From Pleurodeles waltl (lineage: Eukaryota; Chordata; Amphibia; Caudata; Salamandridae), in the NCBI RefSeq assembly GCF_031143425.1, contig NC_090438.1, positions 773,771,138-773,835,137 on the forward strand: a DNA stretch of 64,000 nucleotides. Reading direction: 5' to 3'. The position numbers were made by a program, and so were the translations under genes. Positions 42,282 to 54,660 of this stretch are shown here, one piece after another. Below the pieces are notes generated by a model, which was not told where the DNA came from, searched no databases, and saw nothing but the letters and a program-made list of their open reading frames with translations. The first letter of the stretch is position 1, and every line of letters starts with the position of its first letter.

Positions 42282-45276
42282 TGTAGGAGGCTGGACTGGC
42301 TTGTAGTGAGTACCAAGGGGTACTTGCACCTTGCACCAGGCCCAGTTATCCCTTATTAGTGTATAGGGTGTCTAGCAGCTTAGGCTGATAGATAATGGTA
42401 GCTTAGCAGAGCAGCTTAGGCTGAACTAGGAGACGTGTGAAGCTACTACAGTACCACTTAGTGTCATATGCACAATATCATAAGAAAACACAATACACAG
42501 TTATACTAAAAATAAAGGTACTTTATTTTTATGACAATATGCCAAAGTATCTTAGAGTGTACCCTCAGGGAGAGGATAGGAAATATACACAAGATATATA
42601 TACACAATAGCAAAAATATGCAGTATAGTCTTAGAAAACAGTGCAAACAATGTATAGTTACAATAGGATGCAATGGGGAAACATAGGGATAGGGGCAACA
42701 CAAACCATATACTCCAAAAGTGGAATGCGAACCACGAATGGACCCCAAACCTATGTGACCTTGTAGAGGGTCGCTGGGACTATTAGAAAATAGTGAGAGT
42801 TAGAAAAATAACCCTCCCCAAGACCCTGAAAAGTGAGTGCAAAGTGCACCAAAGTTCCCCTAAGGACAAAGAAGTCGTGTTAGAGGAATAATGCAGGAAA
42901 GACACAAACCAGCAATGCAACAACTGTGGATTTCCAATCTAGGGTACCTGTGGAACAAGGGGACCAAGTCCAAAAGTCACAAGCAAGTCGGAGATGGGCA
43001 GATGCCCAGGAAATGCCAGCTGCGGGTGCAAAGAAGCTTCTACTGGACAGAAGAAGCTGAGGTTTCTGCAAGAACGAAAAGGGCTAGAGACTTCCCCTTT
43101 GGTGGACGGATCCCTCTCGCCGTGGAGAGTCGTGCAGAAGTGTTTTCCCGCCGAAAGAACGCCAACAAGCCTTGCTAGCTGCAAATCGTGCGTTTGGCGT
43201 TTTTGGACGTTGCTGGGGCCCAGGAGGGACCAGGAGGTCGCAAATTGGACCTGAAGAGAGAGGGGACATCGAGCCAGACAAAGAGCCCTCACTGAAGCAG
43301 GTAGCACCCGGAGAAGTGCCAGAAACAGGCACTACGAGGATGCGTGAAACGGTGCTCGCCGAAGTTGCACAAAGGAGTCCCACGTCGCCGGAGACCAACT
43401 TAGAAAGTCGTGCAATGCAGGTTAGAGTGCCGTGGACCCAGGCTTGGCTGTGCACAAAGGATTTCCGCCGGACGTGCACAGGGGCCGGAGTAGCTGCAAA
43501 GTCGCGGTTCCCAGCAATGCAGCCCAGCGAGGTGAGGCAAGGACTTACCTCCACCAAACTTGGGCTGAAGAGTCACTGGACTGTGGGGGTCACTTGGACA
43601 GAGTCGCTGAAGTCGAGGGACCTCGCTCGTCGTGCTGAGAGGAGACCCAAGGGACCGGTAATGAAGCTTTTTGGTGCCTGTGGTTGCAGGGGGAAGATTC
43701 CGTCGACCCACGGGAGATTTCTTCGGAGCTTCTGGTGCAGAGAGGAGGCAGGCTACCCCCACAGCATGCACAAGCAGGAAAACAGTCGAGAAGGCGGCAG
43801 GATCAGCGTTACAGAGTTGCAGTAGTCGTCTTTGCTACTATGTTGCAGGTTTGCAGGCTTCCAGCGCGGTCAGCAGTCGATTCCTTATCAGAAGGTGAAG
43901 AGGGAGATGCAGAGGAACTCGGATGAGCTCTTGCATTCGTTATCTAAAGTTTCCCCAGAGACAGAGACCCTAAATAGCCAGAAAAGAGGGTTTGGCTACC
44001 TAGGAGAGAGGATAGGCTACTAACATCTGAAGGAGCCTATCAGCAGGAGTCTCTGACGTCACCTGGTGGCACTGGCCACTCAGAGCAGTCCAGTGTGCCA
44101 GCAGCACCTCTGTTTCCAAGATGGCAGAGGTCTGGAGCACACTGGAGGAGCTCTGGACACCTCCCAGGGGAGGTGCAGGTCAGGGGAGTGGTCACTTCCC
44201 TTTCCTTTGTCCAGTTTCGCGCCAGAGCAGGGGCTAAGGGGTCCCTGAACCGGTGTAGACTGGCTTATGCAGAATTGGGCACATCTGTGCCCAAGAAAGC
44301 ATTTCCAGAGGCTGGGGGAGGCTACTCCTCCCCTGCCTTCACACCATTTTCCAAAGGGAGAGGGTGTCACACCCTCTCTCAGAGGAAGTTCTTTGTTCTG
44401 CCATCCTGGGCCAGGCCTGGCTGGACCCCAGGAGGGCAGATGCCTGTCTGAGGGGTTGGCAGCAGCAGCAGCTGCAGTGAAACCCCAGGAAGGGCAGTTT
44501 GGCAGTACCAGGGTCTGTGCTACAGACCACTGGGATCATGGGATTGTGCCAACTATGCCAGGATGGCATAGAGGGGGCAATTCCATGATCATAGACATGT
44601 TACATGGCCATATTCGGAGTTACCATGGTGAAGCTACATATAGGTAGTGACCTATATGTAGTGCACACGTGTAATGGTGTCCCCGCACTCACAAAGTTCA
44701 GGGAATTGGCTCTGAACAATGTGGGGGCACCTTGGCTAGTGCCAGGGTGCCCTCACACTAAGTAACTTTGCACCTAACCTTTACCAGGTAAAGGTTAGAC
44801 ATATAGGTGACTTATAAGTTACTTAAGTGCAGTGTAAAATGGCTGTGAAATAACGTGGACGTTATTTCACTCAGGCTGCAGTGGCAGGCCTGTGTAAGAA
44901 TTGTCAGAGCTCCCTATGGGTGGCAAAAGAAATGCTGCAGCCCATAGGGATCTCCTGGAACCCCAATACCCTGGGTACCTCAGTACCATATACTAGGGAA
45001 TTATAAGGGTGTTCCAGTAAGCCAATGTAAATTGGTAAAAATGGTCACTAGCCTGTTAGTGACAATTTGGAAAGAAATGAGAGAGCATAACCACTGAGGT
45101 TCTGATTAGCAGAGCCTCAGTGAGACAGTTAGTCACTACACAGGTAACACATTCAGGCACACTTATGAGCACTGGGGCCCTGGGTTACCAGGGTCCCAGT
45201 GACACATACAACTAAAACAACATATATACAGTGAAAAATGGGGGTAACATGCCAGGCAAGATGGTACTTTCCTACA
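42282..45276 (-). mobile_element. Element C, left LTR (about 3 kb)
   Basis: 2995 bp. On the plus strand TGTAGGAGGCTGG...GGTACTTTCCTACA; element sense is minus. GTGTT lies on both sides (42277-42281, 45277-45281), so in isolation it looks like a solo LTR in env. Compared with the right LTR (constant offset 8610) I count about 23 substitutions in 42282-44196 and none in 44197-45276. It is followed not by element sequence but by 252 bp of env. It contains palindromic AATAAAGGTACTTTATT, with poly(A) signals on both strands. Confidence 0.93.
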
Positions 45277-45528
45277 GTGTTCCCAAAGGTTTACCAACTA
45301 GACAACTTAAAGAAGTTTCCAAGGCTGTCTGAATCACATCGTGTTCAGAAAAGGGAGACAGCTGCTGGTGTGGTAGGAGATATATTTGGAGCTCTGATTC
45401 CTTCAGTAGGAGTCATATTGAATTCAATCAAAATACGGAAGTTGTCTACTATTGTGGATAACATGCTGACAAAGTTTTCAGGAGCTATAATCCTGATGGA
45501 TGCTGAACTCGCTGCAGAAAGAGCTATG
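45277..45528 (+). pseudogene. env: Duplicated ERV-B env fragment inside element C
   Basis: 252 bp that repeat 53887-54138 with a single difference (GACAAC versus GACGAC at 45304). It covers the end of SU, the KR cleavage site and the first part of TM up to GAGCTATG, then joins abruptly to element C pol sequence at 45529. An ordinary insertion cannot produce this arrangement. Confidence 0.9.
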
Positions 45529-48327
45529 CCTTTTGCAGGGCCTCCAAAACTTTCCATAGGTGGACCAGGTGATCATCCCAGCTGGAGCTAAAGACAGCTA
45601 TATCGTCCAAATATGCTGCACTGAAAGCTTCCAGCCCTTGCAGGACTGTGTTCACCAACCTCTGAAAAGTGGCAGGTGCATTTTTCAAACCAAAAGGCAT
45701 TACAGTAAACTGGTAATGTCCTCCAATGGTAGAAAATGCAGTCTTAGGTTTAGCATCTTCTGATAATTTGATCTGCCAATACCCTGCAGTCAAAGCAAAA
45801 GTGCTTAGATACTTGGCAGATGCCAGTGTATCTATCAGCTCATCTGCCCTGGGTATAGGGTGAGCATCAGTTTTGGTTACCAAGTTGAGACCTCTATAGT
45901 CTACACAAAACCGCATTTCCTTCTTTCCATCTTTAGAATTGGGTTTTGGTACCAGTACCACAGGAGAAGCCCATGGACTGTCAGAGTGCTCAACCACTCC
46001 TAGTTCCAACATTTTCTGAACTTCTTGCTTTATGCAGTCCCTGACATGGTCAGGCTGCCTATAGATCTTACTTTTGACAGGTAAACTGTCTCCAGTATCT
46101 ATAGTGTGCTCACACCAAGAAGTGGTGCCTGGCACAGTAGAGAAGAGTTCTGAAAATTGTCCTAGGAGATTTATGCAATTATCTTTCTGCTCAGCAGTAA
46201 GACAATCAGCCAAAACTACACCTTCCACAAGAGCATCTTGTTCTGTGGAAGAGAAGAGATCAGGTAGAGGATCACTGTCTTCTTCCTGTCCCTCATCAGT
46301 TGCCATGAGCAGGGTGAGATCAGCCCTGTCAGAGTAGGGTTTCAGGCGGTTGACATGGAGCACCCTAAGGGGACTCCTGGCAGTGCCTAAGTCAACTAAA
46401 TAGGTGACTTCTCCCTTCTTTTCAACAATTGTGTGGGGACCACTCCATTTATCTTGGAGTGCTCTTGGGGCCACAGGCTCCAAGACCCACACTTTCTGCC
46501 CTGGTTGGTACTGAACCAAAACAGCCTTCTGATCATGCCATTGCTTCTGGAGCTCTTGGCTGGCCTGAAGGTTTTTACTGGCCTTTTTCATGTACTCAGC
46601 CATCCTTGATCTGAGGCCAAGTACATAATCCACAATATCCTGCTTAGGAGCTTTTAAAGGTTGTTCCCAACCCTCCTTTACAAGTGTGAGTGGACCCCTA
46701 ACAGGGTGTCCAAAAAGAAGTTCAAAGGGGCTGAAGCCCACTCCTTTCTGGGGTACCTCCCTGTAGGCAAAAAGGAGGCATGGTAGAAGGATATCCCATC
46801 TCCTGCGGAGTTTTTCAGGGAGACCCATAATCATGCCTTTGAGAGTTTTATTAAATCTCTCCACCAGTCCATTTGTTTGTGGATGATATGGTGTTGTGAA
46901 CTTGTACTTTACACCACACTCCTTCCACATGGCCTTTAAGTATGCAGACATGAAATTGCTTCCTCTGTCTGATACTACTTCCTTTGGGAAGCCCACCCTG
47001 GAAAATATTCTCAGGAGGGCCTTTGCCACTGCAGGTGCTGTAGTGGTCCTTAAAGGAATAGCTTCAGGATATCTTGTGGCATGGTCCACTACCACTAAGA
47101 TAAACCTATTGCCTGAAGCAGTAGGAGGGTCAAGGGGGACAACTATGTCAACCCCTACCCTTTCAAAGGGAACCCCAACCACAGGCAGTGGGATAAGGGG
47201 TGCCTTTGGAGTGCCACCTGTCTTGCCACTGGCTTGACAGGTTTCACAGGACTTACAAAATTCCTTTGTGTCCACAGACATCCTAGGCCAATGAAACAAT
47301 GGAACCAATCTGTCCCAAGTTTTCATTTGACCCAGGTGCCCAGCTAGGGGAATGTCATGTGCCAGTGTTAGGAGGAACTTTCTGTACTCCTGAGGAATCA
47401 CTAATCTCCTGGCAGCTCCAGGTTTAGGATCCCTATGCTCAGTGTACAAGAGGTTGTCCTCCCAGTAAACTCTGTGAGAGTCACTGACATCCCCATTAGC
47501 CTGTTTGACAGCTTGCTGTCTGAGACCCTCTAATGTGGGACAGGTTTGCTGTGCCACACTCAGCTCCTCTCTGGCAGGCCCCCCTTCACCCAAAAGCTCA
47601 GCAGTGTCTGCTTCCAGCTCCTCTGGTGTAGGTTCTGCACAGGGAGGGAATTCTTCTTCCTCAGAAGTTGAATCCACTGTAGAGGGAGGGATAGTAGGAA
47701 GTGGTTTGATTCTACTAGCCCTAGCTTTAGGGAGCACTTGGTCCATTGTTCCAGGATCCAAGCTTCCCTGTCCTTTTTGCTTTTTGGCCTGAGCCCTTGT
47801 CAAAGCAAAAATATGCCCTGGGATGCCCAGCATTGCTGCATGGGCCTCCAACTCCACATCTGACCAAGCTGATGTCTCCAAATCATTCCCTAATAGACAG
47901 TCTACAGGTAAATCTGAAGCTACCACAACTTTCTTTGGACCAGTTACCCCCCCCCAGTTGAGATTTACAACAGCCATGGGGTGGCTTTGTGTTATGTTGT
48001 GAGCATCGGTTACTTGGTACTGGTGTCCAAGTATGTGTTGTTCAGGGTGCACCAGTTTCTCAATCACCATTGTGACACTGGCACCTGTGTCCCTGTAGGC
48101 CTGGACCTCAACACCATTTATTAGGGTTAGTTGCTTGTACTTCTCCAAGTTATGGGGGCAAGCAACCAAAGTGGCTAAATCAATAGCCCCTTCAGAGACT
48201 AAAGTAGCCTCTGTGGTCTCCCTAATCAGACCAACCCCAACTAAATTACCAAAAGTGAGCCCAGCTACTCCCTTGGATTGGCTATTAGTAGGTTTGCTCC
48301 CACCACCACTGCTATTAGTAGGGACAC
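45529..48327 (-). pseudogene. Element C pol: protease, integrase, reverse transcriptase (truncated)
   Basis: Minus-strand frame of about 930 element-derived residues, preceded by about 50 residues read from the inserted MITE. Order: aspartic protease (DTGAS, about 48091); H2C2 zinc region (HLGQ...CKSCETC); integrase core with VDIV, SDRGSNF and NGLVERFNKTLK; a GPH-type C-terminal module; then reverse transcriptase with VDYRGLN, FGLKNAPATFQ and YLDD (about 45600). The frame ends at the env junction, so the RT thumb and RNase H are missing. Integrase upstream of RT is the copia-like order; the domains themselves look Ty3/gypsy, matching the Gmr1-like group. Confidence 0.85.
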
Positions 48328-48330
48328 TAG

Positions 48331-49177
48331 GGCCCTCATTCTGACCTTGGCGGTCGGCGGAGAGGCGGCGGTCGGACCGCGAACAGACCGGCGGTCCAAA
48401 AAATGGCATTCTGACCGCGGCGGTCACCGCCGCGATCGACCGCCACTTCCCCACTCCGACCGCCACGGCGGTCATGACCAAAGGGCTGGAGTTTGCGCAC
48501 TCCGGCCCGGCGGTCGCCCCAAGACCGCCACCCGTATCATGACCCTGCTTACCGCCGCGGTTTCTGGCGGTCGGGAACCGCCATGCGAACCATGGCGGTA
48601 GGCACTATCGGGGCCCGGGAATCCCTTCCCTGGCACTGATAGGGGTCCCCCCCACCCCCCACTGCCCCCCGAGTCCTCCCCCCACCCCCTCCACCCCCCT
48701 GCCACCCCCCAGAGGTGGTACGAACCCCCTCCCCACCCCCACCCCGAAATGCACATACACGCACCCCGACATGCACGCACCCCAACATGCACATCTGCAC
48801 ACCCCCATGCACGCACACATCACACAACACCCCCCCACCCCCTCCCCTCACGGACAATCAACTTACCTTGTGCGTTGGTCCTCCGGGAGGCGACGGGAGC
48901 CATAGGGACGTGACCGCCGACAGCACACCGCCAACAGAAGACCGCCACACAGAAATGTGGGTCGTAATTCTGGGGGCGGTGTTCTGCTGGCGTGGCGGTG
49001 GAGGTTGACCAGTCTCCACTTTCCCGCCGACCGCCAGTCTGGCTGCCGGCGGTTTCCCGGCGGAACGCTCCCAGCGGTCGGAATGCGCACAGCGGCATAC
49101 CGCCGCGGTCAGCGGTCTTCACCGCGGCGGTAACTCGGCGGTCTTGCGAAAAGACCGCCGAGGTCAGAATGAGGGCC
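48331..49177. mobile_element. GC-rich TIR element (847 bp) in element C
   Basis: Ends GGCCCTCATTCTGACCTTGG and CCGAGGTCAGAATGAGGGCC are inverted copies with one mismatch or so. The TSD is TAG (48328-48330, 49178-49180). The interior is full of CGGCGGTC-type motifs and a C-rich tract (48640-48840). It has no transposase. It splits the element C gag-pol frame: the codons on the two sides are in register once the element and one TAG are ignored. TIR start and 3-bp TSD resemble the other GGGCC-ended MITEs in the window. Confidence 0.88.
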
Positions 49178-50621
49178 TAGGTGTAGCAGTAGGGGTTGTA
49201 GTGGTAGGAGCAGTGGTGCCTTTCTTTGGACAACTGGGATCTGTTGTCCAATGGCCTTTTATTTTACATAAATAGCACCATGGTTTCTTTTCCTTGTTCT
49301 GATTAAAAGAGGATTTGGGCCCACCACCCCCACCAGAGTGTTTTTGTGGGCCTGATGAAGACTCATTTTTAGATTTGTCCCCACCCTTGTCAGAAGACTT
49401 ACCATCCTTCTTTTTGTTGCCATCTTTGTCACCCCCTGTATGAACTTTTCTGTTCACTCTTGTTCTGACCCATTTGTCTGCCTTCTTTCCCAATTCTAGG
49501 GGAGAGGTCAGATCAGAGTCCACCAAGTACTGGTGCAACAAATCAGACACACAATTATTAAGAATATGCTCTCTCAGGATCAAGTTATACAGGCTGTCAT
49601 AATCAGTAACTTTACTGCCATGTAACCACCCCTTCAAGGCCTTCACTGAATGGTCAATAAAATCAACCCAGTCTTGTGAAGACTCCTTTTTGGTCTCTCT
49701 GAACTTTATCCTGTACTGTTCAGTGGTTAAGCCATAACCATCCAGGAGTGCATTCTTAAGAACTTGGAAATTATTAGCATCATTTTCTTTCACAGTAAGG
49801 AGCCTATCCCTACCTTTTCCACTAAATGATAGCCATAGGATAGCAGCCCACTGCCTTTGAGGGACATCCTGTACAACACAGGCCCTCTCAAGTGCAGCAA
49901 ACCACTTGTTAATGTCATCCCCCTCCTTGTAAGGGGGAACTATCTTGTGCAGATTCCTGGAATCATGCTCTTTTGCAGGATGACTATGGGGAATACTTCT
50001 GCTGCCACCATGGGTATCTAAACCCAACTTCTGTCTTTCCTTCTCTAATTCAAAAGACTGTCTATCCAAATCCAGCTGTTGCTTTTTAAGCTTCAGTCTG
50101 GTTTGTTCCACCCTCAACTTATTGAGTTCCCTCTCTAACATTCTGTCATCAGGGTTGGTGGGAGGGACATTTCTAGAAACAGAGCTATGATGGGAATGAA
50201 CAGAAGGAGACCTGTCCCTTACAGAAGCCACCCTAACAGCTTGGTTAACAGAAACATTACTACCAGTATGGTGAGAATAAATGCTTTTGCTATGATGTGA
50301 GACAACACTATTTATATGGTGTGGCTCATCATCATTACCATCTATGCTAGACTGTCTAGTAATGGGCAGGCTAGGAAGTTTCTTTCCTGAATCTTTTCCT
50401 GGGGGAGTCCCTGAATCAGATTGAGAACTATTAGGTACTTTTTCAACAGATGAGGCACCTATGGCCTTATCCTGTTCTCTAAGCATATTAAGTAACAGTT
50501 CCAAGGAAGGATTCTTCCCTACACTCAAACCTCTCTCTATACAGAGACTCCTTGCTCTTTTCCAGCTAAGGTTGTCATATGCAAGTTTGGACAGATCAAC
50601 ATTTTGGCCTGTGCCAGACAT
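49178..50621 (-). pseudogene. Element C Gag (cut off from pol by a TIR element)
   Basis: About 480 residues from the Met at 50621. The N-terminal 40-50 residues resemble a SAP-like helical module (LSWKRARSLCIERGLSVG). A Lys/Glu-rich coiled-coil region lies at about 150-205, then a capsid-like helical region (about 225-390), a Lys/Ser-rich linker and one zinc knuckle CX2CX4HX6C (CYLCKIKGHWTTDPSC), which has six rather than four residues before the last Cys. The frame leaves gag sequence at the TAG duplication and stops inside the inserted element. Confidence 0.8.
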
Positions 50622-50891
50622 TTTTAGAGAGAGTTAAAGTGATAGTAAAAGATAAAAAGTTTGTCAGAGCTTTTAGAAAGACAGAGAAAAAAACTTTTTA
50701 AACTTTTTAGAACTTTTTAGAAAGTTAGAAGTACTTTTCAGCACTTAGAAAAGAGTGAAAAGAGGAAATGCAAAACTTTTTGGCTATGTGTATATACACT
50801 GACCTTGTTTTCTATATTTTTCTCTTATGAAAAGTACAATGACAAGAGTGGTAAGTAGTCCCAAGCACTTATCCCACCACTGCACAGCCAA
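50622..50891 (-). other. Element C 5' untranslated region
   Basis: 270 bp between the right LTR (the 5' LTR in element sense) and gag. Immediately after the LTR the minus strand reads T then TGGCTGTGCAGTGGTGGG, a TGG start as expected for a primer binding site; I could not match it to a known tRNA 3' end. The rest is A/T-rich with CTTTTTAGAA-type repeats. Confidence 0.6.
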
Positions 50892-53886
50892 TGTAGGAGG
50901 CTGGACTGGCTTGTAGTGAGTACCAAGGGGTACTTACACCTTGCACCAGGCCCAGTTATCCCTTATTAGTGTATAGGGTGTCTAGCAGCTTAGGCTGATA
51001 GATAATGGTAGCTTAGCAGAGCAGCTTAGGCTGAACTAGGAGACGTGTGAAGCTACTACAGTACCACTTAGTGTCATATGCACAATATCATAAGAAAACA
51101 CAATACACAGTTATACTAAAAATAAAGGTACTTTATTTTTATGACAATATGCCAAAGTATCTTAGAGTGTACCCTCAGTGAGAGGATAGGAAATATACAC
51201 AAGATATATATACACAATAGCAAAAATATGCAGTATAGTCTTAGAAAACAGTGCAAACAATGTATAGTTACAATAGGATGCAATGGGGAAACATAGGGAT
51301 AGGGGCAACACAAACCATATACTCCAAAAGTGGAATGCGAACCACGAATGGACCCCAAACCTATGTGACCTTGTAGAGGGTCGCTGGAACTATTAGAAAA
51401 TAGTGAGAGTTAGAAAAATAACCCTCCCCAAGACCCTGAAAAGTGAGTGCAAAGTGCACCAAAGTTCCCCTAAGGACAAAGAAGTCGTGTTAGAGGAATA
51501 ATGCAGGAAAGACACAAACCAGCAATGCAACAACTGTGGATTTCCAATCTAGGGTACCTGTGGAACAAGGGGACCAAGTCCAAAAGTCACAAGCAAGTCG
51601 GAGATGGGCAGATGCCCAGGAAATGCCAGCTGCGGGTGCAAAGAAGCTTCTAATGGACAGAAGAAGCTGAGGTTTCTGCAGGAACGAAAAGGGCTAGAGA
51701 CTTCCCCTTTGGTGGACGGATCCCTCTCGCCGTGGAGAGTCGTGCAGAAGTGTTTTCCCGCCAATAGAATGCCAACAAGCCTTGCTAGCTGCAAATTGTG
51801 CGTTTGGCGTTTTTGGACGCTGCTGGGGCCCAGGAGGGACCAGGAGGTCGCAAATTGGACCTGAAGAGAGAGGGGACGTCGAGCCAGACAAAGAGCCCTC
51901 ACTAAAGCAGGTAGCACCCAGAGAAGTGCCAGAAACAGGCACTACGAGGATGCGTGAAACGGTGCTCGCCGAAGTTGCACAAAGGAGTCCCACGTCGCCG
52001 GAGACCAACTTAGAAAGTCGTGCAATGCAGGTTAGAGTGCCGTGGACCCAGGCTTGGCTGTGCACAAAGGATTTCCGCCGGAAGTGCACAGGGGCCGGAG
52101 TAGCTGCAAAGTCGCGGTTCCCAGCAATGCAGCCCAGCGAGGTGAGGCAAGGACTTACCTCCACCAAACTTGGGCTGAAGAGTCACTGGACTGTGGGGGT
52201 CACTTGGACAGAGTCGCTGGATTCGAGGGACCTCGCTCGTCATGCTGAGAGGAGACCCAAGGGACCGGTAATGCAGCTTTTTTGTGCCTGCGGTTGCAGG
52301 GGGAAGATTCCGTCGACCCACGGGAGATTTCTTCGGAGCTTCTGGTGCAGAGAGGAGGCAGGCTACCCCCACAGCATGCACAAGCAGGAAAACAGTCGAG
52401 AAGGCGGCAGGATCAGCGTTACAGAGTTGCAGTAATCGTCTTTGCTACTATGTTGCAGGTTTGCAGGCTTCCAGCGCGGTCAGCAGTCGATTCCTTATCA
52501 GAAGGTGAAGAGGGAGATGCAGAGGAACTCGGATGAGCTCTTGCATTCGTTATCTAAAGTTTCCCCAGAGACAGAGACCCTAAATAGCCAGAAAAGAGGG
52601 TTTGGCTACCTAGGAGAGAGGATAGGCTACTAACACCTGAAGGAGCCTATCAGCAGGAGTCTCTGACGTCACCTGGTGGCACTGGCCACTCAGAGCAGTC
52701 CAGTGTGCCAGCAGCACCTCTGTTTCCAAGATGGCAGAGGTCTGGAGCACACTGGAGGAGCTCTGGACACCTCCCAGGGGAGGTGCAGGTCAGGGGAGTG
52801 GTCACTCCCCTTTCCTTTGTCCAGTTTCGCGCCAGAGCAGGGGCTAAGGGGTCCCTGAACCGGTGTAGACTGGCTTATGCAGAATTGGGCACATCTGTGC
52901 CCAAGAAAGCATTTCCAGAGGCTGGGGGAGGCTACTCCTCCCCTGCCTTCACACCATTTTCCAAAGGGAGAGGGTGTCACACCCTCTCTCAGAGGAAGTT
53001 CTTTGTTCTGCCATCCTGGGCCAGGCCTGGCTGGACCCCAGGAGGGCAGATGCCTGTCTGAGGGGTTGGCAGCAGCAGCAGCTGCAGTGAAACCCCAGGA
53101 AGGGCAGTTTGGCAGTACCAGGGTCTGTGCTACAGACCACTGGGATCATGGGATTGTGCCAACTATGCCAGGATGGCATAGAGGGGGCAATTCCATGATC
53201 ATAGACATGTTACATGGCCATATTCGGAGTTACCATGGTGAAGCTACATATAGGTAGTGACCTATATGTAGTGCACACGTGTAATGGTGTCCCCGCACTC
53301 ACAAAGTTCAGGGAATTGGCTCTGAACAATGTGGGGGCACCTTGGCTAGTGCCAGGGTGCCCTCACACTAAGTAACTTTGCACCTAACCTTTACCAGGTA
53401 AAGGTTAGACATATAGGTGACTTATAAGTTACTTAAGTGCAGTGTAAAATGGCTGTGAAATAACGTGGACGTTATTTCACTCAGGCTGCAGTGGCAGGCC
53501 TGTGTAAGAATTGTCAGAGCTCCCTATGGGTGGCAAAAGAAATGCTGCAGCCCATAGGGATCTCCTGGAACCCCAATACCCTGGGTACCTCAGTACCATA
53601 TACTAGGGAATTATAAGGGTGTTCCAGTAAGCCAATGTAAATTGGTAAAAATGGTCACTAGCCTGTTAGTGACAATTTGGAAAGAAATGAGAGAGCATAA
53701 CCACTGAGGTTCTGATTAGCAGAGCCTCAGTGAGACAGTTAGTCACTACACAGGTAACACATTCAGGCACACTTATGAGCACTGGGGCCCTGGGTTACCA
53801 GGGTCCCAGTGACACATACAACTAAAACAACATATATACAGTGAAAAATGGGGGTAACATGCCAGGCAAGATGGTACTTTCCTACA
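50892..53886 (-). mobile_element. Element C, right LTR (5' LTR in element sense)
   Basis: 2995 bp, same ends as the left LTR. It is followed on the right by GTGTT (53887-53891) and env. The distal 1.9 kb differs from the left LTR at about 1.2% of positions, and the last 1080 bp is identical. LTRs of about 3 kb are long relative to the coding region of about 5.4 kb. Confidence 0.93.
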
Positions 53887-54600
53887 GTGTTCCCAAAGGT
53901 TTACCAACTAGACGACTTAAAGAAGTTTCCAAGGCTGTCTGAATCACATCGTGTTCAGAAAAGGGAGACAGCTGCTGGTGTGGTAGGAGATATATTTGGA
54001 GCTCTGATTCCTTCAGTAGGAGTCATATTGAATTCAATCAAAATACGGAAGTTGTCTACTATTGTGGATAACATGCTGACAAAGTTTTCAGGAGCTATAA
54101 TCCTGATGGATGCTGAACTCGCTGCAGAAAGAGCTATGACTCTTCAAAATCAGCTTGCCTTAGACATTCTTTTAGCAAAGGATGGCGGCGTTTGCAAAAT
54201 GCTTGGCACGCGTCACTGTTGTACATATATACCCGACAACAGTTGAAAAATTAGAACGATGCTTACAAATTTAACTAAAGAAAGTGTAGATTTAAAGGAA
54301 TTGAAAGAACCCGGAGTTTGGGAGAAAGTTGGAAAAGGATTTGCTTCCGTGGGAAATTGGCTCAGCAACGTTTGGAACGGATTGTTACTAAAAATAGTAA
54401 AGGGAATATTGATAATATTAATTTGTTTATTAGGCTCTTGGGGAATATGGAAAGCTTTCAAAATGTTAAAAGCAAGGAACAAAAGAAAAAGAGAAGAGAA
54501 AATAGAGAACAAAATGGTGGAAATATATAGAGAAAAGTCAAAAGGGACTAAAAGAAAAAGGGAATTGACTGAAGTGCCAAATTACTATACAGAATTTTAA
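53887..54600 (+). pseudogene. env: ERV-B env, 3' part
   Basis: Resumes env at GTGTTCCCAAAGG: cleavage region (HRVQKR), fusion-peptide-like segment, heptads, CX7CC (GGVCKMLGTRHCC), membrane span and basic tail, ending at TAA 54598-54600. A TGA at 54244-54246, just after the CX7CC region, truncates TM. An open frame restarts at 54259. With the element C insertion, env is disabled twice. Confidence 0.92.
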
Positions 54601-54660
54601 TGGAATAAAATTTGTGGGTAGATTTGATGTGATGACATAATTAGTCATCAGAGGAGGGTT

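Noticed and set aside
42880..43926. Several open frames of 60-217 codons in the element C LTRs
   Set aside because: The frames overlap in several registers within GC-rich LTR sequence, differ in the older LTR copies at 196 and 58213, and show no synonymous bias by eye.
48549..49122. Long Gly/Arg- or Pro-rich frames on both strands within 48331-49177
   Set aside because: They arise from the GC-rich repetitive interior of a TIR element and have no domain content.
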